From assembly GCF_024171405.1 (NCBI RefSeq), contig NZ_JALJZT010000002.1:2480001-2544000 (forward strand): a DNA stretch of 64,000 bases, given 5' to 3'. Numbering within the stretch: the first letter of the stretch is position 1; each line of letters opens with the position of its first letter. This document shows positions 26,524 through 35,222 of the stretch, piece after piece. The position numbers were made by a program, and so were the translations under genes. The notes under the pieces were generated by a model, which had not been told where the DNA came from, ran no database searches, and saw only the letters and a program-made list of their open reading frames with translations. Source of the stretch: Qipengyuania citrea. Its GTDB lineage: Bacteria; Pseudomonadota; Alphaproteobacteria; Sphingomonadales; Sphingomonadaceae.

Positions 26524-27951
26524 ATGATCACGAAGACGGACTTCATCAGATTCCGGTCCTGTGCCAAATGCTTCTGGCTGCAGCGGACGAGGCCCGAAGA
26601 GTTTCCCACGCCGGGCCCATCGTCCTTCGATCGGCTCCTCGCGCGCGAAGGCCAGGAGGTCGAACGCATCGCCCTCGACCATTTGGCCGACCTAATCGGT
26701 TCGTCTTCGATGGCGAAACAGACGACGTTCGAGCACGGCGGCTTCCTCGCGCGTGCCGACGCGATCGATCGACGTCCGGACGCCATCGACATCTACGAGA
26801 TCAAGGCTTCGACCTCGTATAAAGAGCACGTCATCGACATATGCTTCCAGCGTAATGTAGCCGAGTTGGCGGGGGAGACGGTCGGCAAGTGCTGCATCGT
26901 ACACCTCGACCCCGGCTACCGGCTGGAAAACGTCCTCGAGCCTGAGCACCTCTTCGTCATTGCCGACGTAACTGACGAAGTGGACCGGATGGCATGCGAG
27001 GTACTCGCGTCGATGCGATCCGCCGAAGCCCTTCTCGACCAGGAGAGCATCGACGAGACCCGCTGCGATTGTCGCCATGTCGGTAGCCGGACGCGCCATT
27101 GTTCCGCCTTCAGTCATCTGAACAGTGACCTCCCCGACCTGACCGCGCACGATCTGCCGCGGGTGTCCAGCAAGCGATTGACGTCCTTGGACGAGGAGGG
27201 GCGACTGGCCATCGATGCGATCGAGGATGACGACGTCACACCCAAGCAGCGGGTGATCCTGCGCGCGCTGAGAAGTGGCGAAGCCCAACTGGACAAGGCG
27301 GCGATCTGGAGCTTCCTCGATGCTCTCGTATGGCCACTGCACCTATACGATTACGAGACGATCGCCCCGGCGGTTCCTGTGTCGAGGGGGCACGGTCCCT
27401 ACATGACCCTGCCGGTCCAGGTGTCGATGCATGTCCTGAATGAGGACGGCGGCCTGCGGCATCACGAATGGATCGCCGCCGAATACGGACGACAGGACGA
27501 ACTGGTTCGAATGCTGCGCGAGACTGTCGAAGCCAGAGGCTCGATACTGGTATGGAACAAGTCGTTCGAGATGGGGTGCAACAGGCGGATGGCGGACCTG
27601 CTTCCCGCACACGCCACGTTCCTCGCCGACATGAATGACAGGACGATGGATCTCATGTCACCGTTCCAGCAGGACTACGTCCATCCGGGCTTCAGGGGAT
27701 CGACCTCCATCAAGAAGGTGCTGCCGGTGCTCTGTCCGGACCTCGATTACGGCGAACAGGCAATCCAGGACGGAGCGATGGCGATGGAGGGATGGACGCA
27801 GATGATCGGGGCGAGGGACGTTCGTCGCGAGCGTCTGAAGTCCGAACTTCTCTCCTACTGCCAACTCGACACGCTAGCGATGGTCAGGATCCTCGAACGA
27901 CTGGCGATCGATGTCGGATGGAGCGCTCTGCCACTCATCCGCTATCAGTAG
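26524..27951 (+). CDS. DUF2779 protein: Cas4/RecB-like PD-(D/E)XK domain fused to RNase H-like exonuclease
   Basis: A 475-residue protein. The N-terminal region carries FRSCAKCFWL, GFLARADAID and YEIKASTSYKE, matching a PD-(D/E)XK nuclease core (Asp, Glu-x-Lys). A Cys set (SCAKC, CDC, HC) could bind an Fe-S cluster as in Cas4. The C-terminal DUF2779 part has DnaQ-like acidic motifs: LYDYETI, LVWNKSFEMG and YCQLDTLAMV. Such fusions are DNA end-processing nucleases. Start ATG 26524 (MITKTDFIRF) fits the family better than ATG 26503. Convergent with the PIN gene, overlapping by 7 bases. It may be a defence effector. Confidence 0.85.
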   Translation: MITKTDFIRFRSCAKCFWLQRTRPEEFPTPGPSSFDRLLAREGQEVERIALDHLADLIGSSSMAKQTTFEHGGFLARADAIDRRPDAIDIYEIKASTSYKEHVIDICFQRNVAELAGETVGKCCIVHLDPGYRLENVLEPEHLFVIADVTDEVDRMACEVLASMRSAEALLDQESIDETRCDCRHVGSRTRHCSAFSHLNSDLPDLTAHDLPRVSSKRLTSLDEEGRLAIDAIEDDDVTPKQRVILRALRSGEAQLDKAAIWSFLDALVWPLHLYDYETIAPAVPVSRGHGPYMTLPVQVSMHVLNEDGGLRHHEWIAAEYGRQDELVRMLRETVEARGSILVWNKSFEMGCNRRMADLLPAHATFLADMNDRTMDLMSPFQQDYVHPGFRGSTSIKKVLPVLCPDLDYGEQAIQDGAMAMEGWTQMIGARDVRRERLKSELLSYCQLDTLAMVRILERLAIDVGWSALPLIRYQ

Positions 27952-29051
27952 GGGCCTGTCGGATCGTGGAAGTCGAGGTCGCCTCCCAGCATTTCGCTTC
28001 GCACGACTTCGCCTGACGCCGTGATCTCTACGAACATCCTGACCTCGACATCCGCTTCGAGTTCGGCGGTGGCGCTCTCGGCACCGAAATAGCTGTCATC
28101 CTCCTTGTCGTAGAACGCCAGTTCGCGGTCTTCGAAATCCACCTGAGCCAGGATGGGCTGAACGAAGTCGACGATGACTCCGTAACGGTCGGCGGCAGCG
28201 GATATGACGGTCCAGCCGATCTCCTTCGCATCGCCGGCGGCCCGTGCCGACTCGATATCGCCATCGGCGAGATCGCCGTAGTAGACGATCCCGACGTCTC
28301 CGAGGTGCTCGTCGACGAGGCCCGCCAGTTCCTCAGCGAAGGTGGAGGCCCCTACCATCAGGTCCACTGCGGCTTCGACGTCAGGAGAATGTTCGCGTGT
28401 CGCCGATGAGAGGAGCTCCGCAAGCGTCTCCAGAGGAACGAGCCTCCCAGAAGCGAGAGCCGCTCTACGCATTCCTCCATCGCGCGTCACGACGTACATC
28501 GAGGTGTCGTTGTCCTCGCACCACTTGACGAGAGCCGCGATTACGAAAGCGTCGGGAAACTCCTTCGGTTTCTTCTTCTCATCGAACGGCGGGTGGCGAT
28601 CGAAGTATGCCCTGAAGATGGGAACAGGATCCTGAGAGGCCGCGGCATGTTCGCGTGCTCCGTGGGTCTTCAGAGCCGTCCGGAAGGCACCGAAATACGT
28701 CTTGCTCCATGCCGAGTGATCGATGCCTGTCGGGACTTCGGGCATCTCCTGCGCATGTGCGGGTATCCTTCCTCGCCACTTCGTCGCCAGGCCGGCGGTC
28801 TTGCCCAGCTCCCTCACCAAGCCTTCCGTCAAAGCCCCGACGTGACGCAGGCATTCGCGCAGCGTGATGTCGGTCGTGTGCAGACGAAGTGTATCAGTCC
28901 CGATGTGTTCGAACAGGGCCGTGAGCGTCGGATGGCGGGTGTCGAACTCCACCTCACGATAAGTCTGAGTGTCGATGAATACATTGCGAGTGACGAGAGG
29001 ACCAATGTTCTCTTCAGGAGCGCCATCTTCCTCACGAGATTGCATGGTCAT
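27945..29051 (-). CDS. PIN-domain (DUF4935-like) protein
   Basis: A 368-residue protein. The N-terminal half is a PIN-like nuclease fold: first acidic residue in VFIDTQTYRE, Glu in ITLRECLRHV, DA pair in EFPDAFVIAAL and last Asp in YVVTRDGGM. The C-terminal ~150 residues form an acidic beta-rich domain of unknown role. PIN proteins usually cleave RNA. It is not paired with a small antitoxin; it lies 44 bases downstream of the serine recombinase on the same strand. Confidence 0.8.
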   Translation of the reverse strand: MTMQSREEDGAPEENIGPLVTRNVFIDTQTYREVEFDTRHPTLTALFEHIGTDTLRLHTTDITLRECLRHVGALTEGLVRELGKTAGLATKWRGRIPAHAQEMPEVPTGIDHSAWSKTYFGAFRTALKTHGAREHAAASQDPVPIFRAYFDRHPPFDEKKKPKEFPDAFVIAALVKWCEDNDTSMYVVTRDGGMRRAALASGRLVPLETLAELLSSATREHSPDVEAAVDLMVGASTFAEELAGLVDEHLGDVGIVYYGDLADGDIESARAAGDAKEIGWTVISAAADRYGVIVDFVQPILAQVDFEDRELAFYDKEDDSYFGAESATAELEADVEVRMFVEITASGEVVRSEMLGGDLDFHDPTGPY

Positions 29052-29095
29052 TCCCCACGTGTCTCAGGGCACATTCCGGGTACGCGCGGACGAAT

Positions 29096-30703
29096 TCAAG
29101 CATGGTCCGCATCAAGATACCGCATCGACCATTCCGTGGCCCCCACCACTTCGTTGTAATGCACGTCGGCTGATCGTTCGCCTGCGATCACCATACTGAC
29201 ACCTGCGGGATACGGACCATAGAAACGAAGGTCCGTCAACAACGCGTGCACCGCTGACATGACCTTGGAGCGTGCCTCGAATCGCACCTCCTCATCCTCG
29301 TCGTCGAGGGAGGCCCGCAATCGGTTGATGCGGGTCCATTGCTCCTCCTTGCTCGGAGTGTGCACCAGAAGGAGAAACCTCTCGCGGGCTTCTGCTAACT
29401 CTACGTCCGCGGCGTCGGCTTCCGCGGCAAGATCGGTCCAAGCAGTCTGCGCCTCGTGCCGACCGGTCTCTATGGCGATCCTGAGCGCCGATCCTGCACG
29501 GTCGCTGGCGATCTGCCACACTCGCTCGAGCCGCGCGATCTCGATCTCAAGATCTCGTATGTCGGATTGGGAAGCGGTCCGATCATCCTGTAACGCTTCG
29601 AAGATGATCGGGTCCAGTATGCCGGCTTCCCAGATCGCATAGTTGAAATGGAGACCGTTGTCGCACCCAAGCCCGCGCTGGTATCCGTCGCAGACCAGAT
29701 AATCCTCATTGACCCAGGAACCATCGGCGCGCTGTTTGCGTCCCTTGCCACGGAAGGTCATCTTCGAACCGCACGTGCCGCAGCGCGCCAGACCCGAAAA
29801 GAGGTTCACCAGGCGGCGGCCGCGCCCCGTGAAGCGCCGGGTCCTTTCATCCATCGCGACAATCGCACGGCGATGGAGATCCGCGTCCACGACGGCCGGA
29901 TAGTAGTCGACCAGGACTTCGCCGGTCAGTTCGCGTGCCGAACCTCGGGCCTTTCGTCCTGGATGGAGTTCGCCGATCACCGCCGGGTTGCGAAGGATCT
30001 TCTGGATGTACGAAGCATGCCATCCTTCGGCCCGGCCGAAAGTGGGCACACCATCACGATTGAGGTTCTTCGCAATGTGATGCTTGCCGTATCCTGCGAC
30101 GGTCTCCTGGAAGATACGACATATCACCTCGACGCGCTCCGGGATCGGGATGAATGTCGGCGGGGACCCGACCACCTCGAGCCAGGCGGGAGCGCGCCGT
30201 GTCATCACGAACCGCTCACCGGCATTCAATCGGCGGCGTTTCGCCGCCCACGCAGCGCCGAGTCTCTCGCTCTTTTTCTGTGATTCCTCGTGACTCAGCT
30301 GCGCCTTGACGACGACCTCGATTATCGAAGCCATGTCGAAGTTGCCCTTCGAGTAGCGGCGGGCTCCATCCACCGTCGCCACGACAACGCCGGATTCGGT
30401 CAGGTTCATCATCCAGAGGAACACCTTGCCGGGTTCCTGGCGTGAAAGGCGGTCCAACTTCTCACAAAGGAGGATGACGCCGTCAGGGTATCGCCCTGCT
30501 TGGACGTCGTTCACGAAGCGCCCGAGCGCACCGGACGACGCATGCTCGCCCTTGAATGCACTTATGCCATCGTCGACCAGTTCGTCGATGACGGTCCAAT
30601 CATTCTGACCCGCATACTGACGGCAGTCCTCACGCTGCCTCTCGAGACTCGAGCCCTTGGCTTGTTCGGTGCTTGACCACCGCATGTAGATGACGCAGTC
30701 CAT
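29096..30703 (-). CDS. Large serine recombinase (probable island integrase)
   Basis: A 535-residue site-specific recombinase. The resolvase domain begins VIYMRWSSTEQAKG with catalytic Ser at residue 10 or 11 and has CEKLDRLSRQ. The recombinase domain includes IAKNLNRDGVPTFGRAEGW and YIQKILRNPAVIGE. A zinc ribbon follows (LARCGTCGSKMTF and CDGYQRGLGC), then a coiled-coil segment (DIRDLEIEIARLERVW). Its start is 40 bases from the right comM junction, as expected for an integrase next to its attachment site. It reads in the same direction as comM, so the comM promoter may drive it. Confidence 0.93.
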   Translation of the reverse strand: MDCVIYMRWSSTEQAKGSSLERQREDCRQYAGQNDWTVIDELVDDGISAFKGEHASSGALGRFVNDVQAGRYPDGVILLCEKLDRLSRQEPGKVFLWMMNLTESGVVVATVDGARRYSKGNFDMASIIEVVVKAQLSHEESQKKSERLGAAWAAKRRRLNAGERFVMTRRAPAWLEVVGSPPTFIPIPERVEVICRIFQETVAGYGKHHIAKNLNRDGVPTFGRAEGWHASYIQKILRNPAVIGELHPGRKARGSARELTGEVLVDYYPAVVDADLHRRAIVAMDERTRRFTGRGRRLVNLFSGLARCGTCGSKMTFRGKGRKQRADGSWVNEDYLVCDGYQRGLGCDNGLHFNYAIWEAGILDPIIFEALQDDRTASQSDIRDLEIEIARLERVWQIASDRAGSALRIAIETGRHEAQTAWTDLAAEADAADVELAEARERFLLLVHTPSKEEQWTRINRLRASLDDEDEEVRFEARSKVMSAVHALLTDLRFYGPYPAGVSMVIAGERSADVHYNEVVGATEWSMRYLDADHA

Positions 30704-30712
30704 GGAAAATTT

Positions 30713-30727
30713 CCTACGCTGTGTAGG
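30713..30727. promoter_or_regulatory. Inverted repeat next to the serine recombinase start
   Basis: CCTAC gctgt GTAGG, 10 bases upstream of the recombinase ATG and 17 bases from the junction core. It could be an integrase-binding arm of the attachment site or an operator. Confidence 0.45.
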
Positions 30728-30733
30728 TATATA

Positions 30734-31369
30734 CTATCTTAGGAGGTTGTGCCCGCCGGCCGCCGCGATCTCGAGCGCGCGCTTGGCGGTCTCCTGTCCC
30801 TTGACCTGCTTGAGGTCGCCGCCGCCGACCTCGCTTTCAACCACGCCGGGTTCGGGGTCGGGCAGTTGCTGCGTGCCTTTGAGGTGATTGAGCAGGCTCG
30901 CCAGATCGGGGGCGGCGCAGACCGGTATCTCGCTCGCCCAGCGCGCTTCGGAGCCCTGCGCGCGTGGGCAGATCAGCCCGGCCTCCGCCTCGCTCGCGTG
31001 GATTGCCGCCAGCAGCACGCCGGGCGAGGGCACGATCCGCGCGTCGAGCGCCAGTTCGCCCACCGCGATCCAGTCGCCCAATTGCTCGGCATCGGTCACC
31101 CCCATCGCTGCCAGCAGTGCCAACGCAATCGGCAGGTCGTAATGCGAGCCTTCCTTGGGCAGGTCGGCGGGTGAGAGGTTGATGGTGATCCGCTTGGGCG
31201 GCAGCGCAAGGCCCATGCTGGACAGCGCGGCGCGCACGCGTTCCTTGCTTTCGCCTACCGCCTTGTCCGCCAATCCGACGATATTGAACTTGGGCAGACC
31301 CGGCGCGACCGAGCACTGCACTTCGACGCTGCGTGCCTCGAGCCCGAGATAGGCCACCGTTTTGACCAA
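30734..31369 (-). pseudogene. comM: comM N-terminal fragment right of the island
   Basis: The 5' part of comM. It encodes the ChlI-like N-terminal domain (YLGLEARSVEVQ, GLPKFNIVGLADKAVGESKE, SPADLPKEGSHYDLPIAL, VPSPGVLLAAIHA) and the start of the AAA+ domain up to AAAGGHNLL. After crossing the junction the frame reads Arg and then a TAG stop at 30734 supplied by the island. The likely start is TTG at 31369 (MVKTVAYLG); the ATG-like start of the longer open frame is not conserved. The product lacks the ATPase and would be inactive. Confidence 0.93.
30744..30751. repeat. Right direct repeat of the island (attR core)
   Basis: AGGTTGTG within AGGAGGTTGTGCCCG, matching the left junction. The right flank continues into the comM N-terminal coding region. 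Confidence 0.8.
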
Positions 31370-31538
31370 AGCGACCAGGATTAACCCCCACCCCCGCAAT
31401 CACCCCTAGCTGATGCCGTGAAAGCCCCTGTTTGTCGAGGGTTAACGGGTTCACACTGGAGGTGAAGCAGCATGGTTAACAGCGGGTTATCCATACCTCT
31501 TGAGCCGCTGGAAAGCGCGCGTGCGGCAAAAGATTGCC

Positions 31539-32429
31539 ATGTTCAGAATTACAGCAATCCTCCTTTCCGCTCTTGGTACCCTGATCGCCGCTCCGGTGGC
31601 CGCACAATCGCTGACCCTGGTCAGCCTGCCGGTCGTCTATGTCGCCAGCCCGGTCGTCCAGCAGACGCACCAGGGCCGCGCGGTCCTTCCTGCCGCGGTA
31701 GTCCGCCCCCAGGCACAGCCGGTGCGCGAGCGGCAGAACCTTGCCGCTGTCCGCCCGCAGACCTACACGCCCGCCGCATTGCCGGTGTGGAAAGCCCCCG
31801 CCTTCATCGATCGCCGCTTCCGCGACTATAACCGCGGTCTTGCGCAGTACGGCCCGTTCCGCGTGATCGACGCGCGCCGGGTGGCGCTGGTGGGCGAAAC
31901 CGATGCAGCGACCCCCGGTTATTTCCGCGCGATGATGCGCGACTTTCCCGGCATCGAGCAGCTCGACATGGTCGAATGCCCGGGCACCCGCGACGACCGC
32001 GCCAACCTCAAGGTCGGCCGGATGATCCGTGCAGCGGGCCTTGTCACCCACGTTCCCGCGATCGGTTCGGTCCGTTCGGGTGCGGTCGAACTGTTCCTCG
32101 CCGGTGTCGACCGCGACATTGCGCATGGCGCCGAGTTCGCCGTGCACAGCTGGATGGATGCCTATGGCCGCGAAGCCGACGATTTCTCGTTCGATGCTCC
32201 GGAGAACCGCCAGTATCTCGACTATTACCGCGAGATGGGTATGAGCACCGACCAAGCGCGTGCATTCTATGATTTCACCAATTCGGTTCCGCATGCGCGT
32301 GCCCTGTGGCTTGGTGCGAGCGACATGCGTCGCTGGTCGGGCCGCCCGCAGCAGGCCAAGACTCCCGCGCGGACCAAGGCTGTCCGGTCGGCCCCGACGC
32401 TGGCCTATGCCGACGTCACTTTTTCTTGA
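31539..32429 (+). CDS. Secreted ClpP/crotonase-fold-like hydrolase
   Basis: A 296-residue exported protein with signal peptide MFRITAILLSALGTLIAAP. After a Pro/Arg/Gln-rich linker, the C-terminal domain has VECPGTRDDRANLKVGRMIRAAGLVTHVP, SVRSGAVELFLAG (ClpP-type Ser position) and GAEFAVHSWMDAYG (His position), followed by YYREMGMSTDQARAFYDFTNS. This pattern resembles a serine-hydrolase family with the ClpP fold found in Erythrobacter relatives and often labelled alpha/beta hydrolase. The in-frame TTG at 31500 is not used because it precedes the signal peptide. Confidence 0.7.
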   Translation: MFRITAILLSALGTLIAAPVAAQSLTLVSLPVVYVASPVVQQTHQGRAVLPAAVVRPQAQPVRERQNLAAVRPQTYTPAALPVWKAPAFIDRRFRDYNRGLAQYGPFRVIDARRVALVGETDAATPGYFRAMMRDFPGIEQLDMVECPGTRDDRANLKVGRMIRAAGLVTHVPAIGSVRSGAVELFLAGVDRDIAHGAEFAVHSWMDAYGREADDFSFDAPENRQYLDYYREMGMSTDQARAFYDFTNSVPHARALWLGASDMRRWSGRPQQAKTPARTKAVRSAPTLAYADVTFS

Positions 32430-32457
32430 CGCGAGAGGGCGGTTCGCCTAGGCGCGC

Positions 32458-32495
32458 GGCCCTGTAGGTCGTCGCTCGCAGGGGCGGCCCTTTTT
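32458..32495 (+). terminator. Possible weak terminator before rpmH
   Basis: A GC-rich imperfect stem (GGCCCTG ... CAGGGGCGGCC) followed by TTTTT, located just downstream of the secreted hydrolase gene. The stem has bulges, so the call is uncertain. Confidence 0.35.
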
Positions 32496-32552
32496 GCTGG
32501 CCCGAATCACTCGAGCCGGCAGCCAACCGAAATCTTTTGTAAGGACGATCCG

Positions 32553-32687
32553 ATGAAGCGGACATTCCAGCCCTCGAACCTCGTGCGTGCACGCCGTCAC
32601 GGTTTCTTCGCCCGCAAGGCTACTCCGGGTGGCCGCAAGGTCCTGCGCGCCCGTCGCGCCCGTGGCCGCAAGAAACTCTGCGCGTGA
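32553..32687 (+). CDS. rpmH: 50S ribosomal protein L34
   Basis: A 44-residue basic ribosomal protein starting [18 protein letters not shown] and ending RGRKKLCA. Preceded by an SD-like AAGGAC. It is the first gene of the conserved block rpmH-rnpA-yidD-yidC-engB. Confidence 0.96.
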   Translation: MKRTFQPSNLVRARRHGFFARKATPGGRKVLRARRARGRKKLCA

Positions 32688-32773
32688 TGTGACGCGCCGC
32701 GCCTGAGGCGCGGCGACAATCGCACCACACTGGCGGGCTCCCATTCGGGGGCCCGTTCGCGTATCTGCCATCC

Positions 32774-33157
32774 ATGCACCCGAGCCTCTCCGTCATCCGC
32801 AAGCGCGCGGACTTCCTCGCGGCGAATCGCGGGCTGCGGGTTGCGCGCCCCGGCTTCGTGCTGCTCGCGCGGCCCAATGACGGGCAGGGCAAGCGCTACG
32901 GCATCACCGTCACCAAGAAGATCGGCAATGCGGTGGTGCGCAACCGGATGAAGCGGCGGTTTCGCGAATTGCTGTGGGACGCGCTGCCCGGTGCGGGCCT
33001 GCCCGATCACGATCATATCCTGATCGGCCGCGAGGGCGGGATCGAGCGCGATTTCGGCGCCCTGCGCGAGGAACTGGCCGCCGCGCTCGCGCGCGCTGCT
33101 GAAGGCAAGGGCGACCGTCCGCGCAAGCCGCGCCACCATCGCAGCCGCCGCGCATGA
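32774..33157 (+). CDS. rnpA: Ribonuclease P protein component
   Basis: Protein subunit of RNase P, which matures the 5' ends of tRNAs. The 127-residue protein shows the RNR signature in [20 protein letters not shown] and the N-terminal [15 protein letters not shown]. The C-terminus is a long basic tail. It overlaps yidD by 4 bases. Confidence 0.95.
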   Translation: MHPSLSVIRKRADFLAANRGLRVARPGFVLLARPNDGQGKRYGITVTKKIGNAVVRNRMKRRFRELLWDALPGAGLPDHDHILIGREGGIERDFGALREELAAALARAAEGKGDRPRKPRHHRSRRA

Positions 33158-33363
33158 AATATCCGCTGATCTGGATTGCGCGGCTGTGGCAATTGGGGCC
33201 CAGCCTACTGCTGCCGTCGACCTGCCGCTACCATCCCTCGTGCAGCCAGTATGCGATCGAGGCGCTGGGAAAATACGGCGCGATCAAGGGTGGATGGATG
33301 GCCTTCAAGCGTATATTGCGCTGCAACCCCTGGGGCGGCCACGGCCACGACCCGGTGCCCTAG
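33154..33363 (+). CDS. yidD: Membrane protein insertion efficiency factor
   Basis: A 69-residue protein with the typical pattern [44 protein letters not shown]. It assists YidC-dependent membrane insertion. It overlaps rnpA (ATGA) and lies 68 bases before yidC. Confidence 0.95.
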   Translation: MKYPLIWIARLWQLGPSLLLPSTCRYHPSCSQYAIEALGKYGAIKGGWMAFKRILRCNPWGGHGHDPVP

Positions 33364-33431
33364 TACTGTCTTGACAGGCTAAGACACCACCCCACATTCT
33401 GACTTTCGACCGGACAAAGACGGGACCGACC

Positions 33432-35222
33432 TTGGACAACCATCGCAATTTGATCCTCGCCATAGTGCTTTCCTTCCTGCTGTTGCTGGGATGGACCTCG
33501 GCGATGGACTACCTCTACCCGCAGCCCGAACAGGCGCTGGTCGGGGACCGGGCGGATACGCCGAGCGAACAGGTCGCCCAGGCGGCCGACGGGGCGGCAA
33601 CGCGGCATTCGCGCACCGGCGGCCTCGTCGATCCGGCGATGCGCGCGCAGGAAGTGGCCGATCTGAAGACCGCGCTGGCCAGCCCCGACCGGCTGCCTAT
33701 CGACGCACCGCGCGTGGCGGGGTCGATCAACCTGCGCGGCGGGGTGATCGATGACATCGTGCTCAAGGGCTATAACGAGACCACCAGCAAGGATAGCGAA
33801 CCGGTTCGCATCTTCTCGCCCAGCGGCACGCCCGCGCAGCAATTCGCCCAATTCGGCTGGGTCGGTTCGAACCTCACGGTTCCCGGCCCGCAGACCTTGT
33901 GGGAAGCCGATGGCGATGTCCTGACCGCCGACACGCCCGTCACGCTGACGCATGACAATGGCGAAGGGCTGACCTTCGCCATCCGCTATTCGATCGACGA
34001 CAAGTTCATGGTCACCGCCGAACAATCGGTTGCCAATAGCGGCGGCGCCCCCGTCGTCATCCAGCCCTTCGGCCTCGTCAATCGCACCAGCCGCACCGCG
34101 AGCGAGGATCTGTGGATCGCGCATTCGGGCCCGATCGGCGTATTCGGCGATAGCGCTGATTACGATGTCGATTACGACGATCTCGACGACGACCAGCGGA
34201 TCTCGCCCGAAGGCCGCACCAGCTGGGCCGGCTTCACCGATATCTACTGGCTCGCCGCGCTCGTCCCGCAGGACGATACCGCGCCCGAAACCACCTTCCG
34301 CGCGCTGGGCGACGAAACCTATCGCGCGGACATGATCTACGAACCGAGCAATCTGGCTGCGGGACAGGCATACACCGTCACCTCGCGGCTCTATGCCGGG
34401 GCCAAGGAAAGCGTGATCCTCGACAGCTACGAGGATGCCGGGCTCCAGAAGTTCGGCCTCGCGATCGACTGGGGCTGGTTCCGCTGGTTCGAAAAGCCGT
34501 TCCTGTGGCTGCTGCGCACGATCTACGACGCGGTCGGCAATTTCGGCATCGCCATCATCTGCCTGACGATCATCGTGCGCGGGGCCATGTTCCCGATCGC
34601 CCAGAAGGGCTTTGCCAGCATGGCGTCGATGAAGGCGATCCAGCCGAAGATGAAGGCGCTCCAGGAACAGTACAAGGACGACAAGCCCAAGCAGCAACAG
34701 GAGATCATGGCGCTCTACAAGAAGGAGAAGGTCAACCCGGTCGCGGGCTGTCTGCCGATGCTGCTCCAGATCCCGGTGTTCTTCGCGCTGTACAAGGTGC
34801 TCTATCTCGCGATCGAGATGCGTCACCGCGACTTCCTGTGGATCACGGATCTGTCCGCGCCCGATCCGGCCAATCTGGCCAATGCGCTGTCCTATGTCGG
34901 TATCGAGGTGCCGCAGTTCCTGATGATCATCTTCGGACTCGGCGTGCTCGGTGTCCTGCTCGGCTTCACCATGTGGCTGACCTTCAAGCTCAACCCGAGC
35001 ACGCTCGATCCGATGCAGCAGAAGATCTTCGACATCATGCCGTGGATCCTGATGTTCGTGATGGCGCCGTTTGCCGCGGGCTTGCTGCTCTACTGGGTGA
35101 CCTCGAACATCCTCACGTTGGCGCAGCAGAAATACCTCTATTCGAAGCATCCGCAGCTGCGCGCCGCGATCGAAGAGGACAAGGCAAAGAAGGCCGCCGA
35201 AGCGGCCAAGGCGGGCTCGTGA
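33432..35222 (+). CDS. yidC: Membrane protein insertase YidC
   Basis: A 596-residue inner-membrane insertase. An N-terminal signal-anchor (LILAIVLSFLLLLGWTSAM) is followed by a large periplasmic beta-sandwich domain and the conserved C-terminal five-helix core, with the amphipathic region around MKAIQPKMKALQEQYKDDK and a positively charged groove. It starts with TTG. The stop overlaps the engB start (GTGA). Confidence 0.96.
   Translation: MDNHRNLILAIVLSFLLLLGWTSAMDYLYPQPEQALVGDRADTPSEQVAQAADGAATRHSRTGGLVDPAMRAQEVADLKTALASPDRLPIDAPRVAGSINLRGGVIDDIVLKGYNETTSKDSEPVRIFSPSGTPAQQFAQFGWVGSNLTVPGPQTLWEADGDVLTADTPVTLTHDNGEGLTFAIRYSIDDKFMVTAEQSVANSGGAPVVIQPFGLVNRTSRTASEDLWIAHSGPIGVFGDSADYDVDYDDLDDDQRISPEGRTSWAGFTDIYWLAALVPQDDTAPETTFRALGDETYRADMIYEPSNLAAGQAYTVTSRLYAGAKESVILDSYEDAGLQKFGLAIDWGWFRWFEKPFLWLLRTIYDAVGNFGIAIICLTIIVRGAMFPIAQKGFASMASMKAIQPKMKALQEQYKDDKPKQQQEIMALYKKEKVNPVAGCLPMLLQIPVFFALYKVLYLAIEMRHRDFLWITDLSAPDPANLANALSYVGIEVPQFLMIIFGLGVLGVLLGFTMWLTFKLNPSTLDPMQQKIFDIMPWILMFVMAPFAAGLLLYWVTSNILTLAQQKYLYSKHPQLRAAIEEDKAKKAAEAAKAGS

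Larger units (their letters stand above)
12123..30751. mobile_element. 18.6 kb genomic island integrated in comM
   Basis: DNA that interrupts comM between codons for AsnLeuLeu and MetIleGly. The 8-bp core AGGTTGTG occurs at both ends (12123-12130 and 30744-30751); removing one copy and the DNA between them restores an uninterrupted comM frame. A large serine recombinase starts 40 bases inside the right junction and is the best candidate integrase. Base composition is visibly less GC-rich than the flanks. Cargo includes a FecIR/TonB receptor/S9 peptidase/cyclophilin set, a four-gene recombinase operon, and nuclease and PIN genes. No phage structural, conjugation or replication genes are present. 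Confidence 0.9.

Noticed and set aside
12123..30751. Prophage interpretation of the island
   Set aside because: No capsid, tail, portal, terminase or lysis genes are present; only recombinases and cargo.
33367..33386. Inverted repeat with TTGACA upstream of yidC as a strong promoter
   Set aside because: The expected -10 hexamer is poor, and the neighbouring genes are likely cotranscribed from rpmH.
33360..35150. Long minus-strand open frame opposite yidC (596 codons)
   Set aside because: It mirrors yidC codons, has no family motifs or SD, and is high-GC shadow coding.
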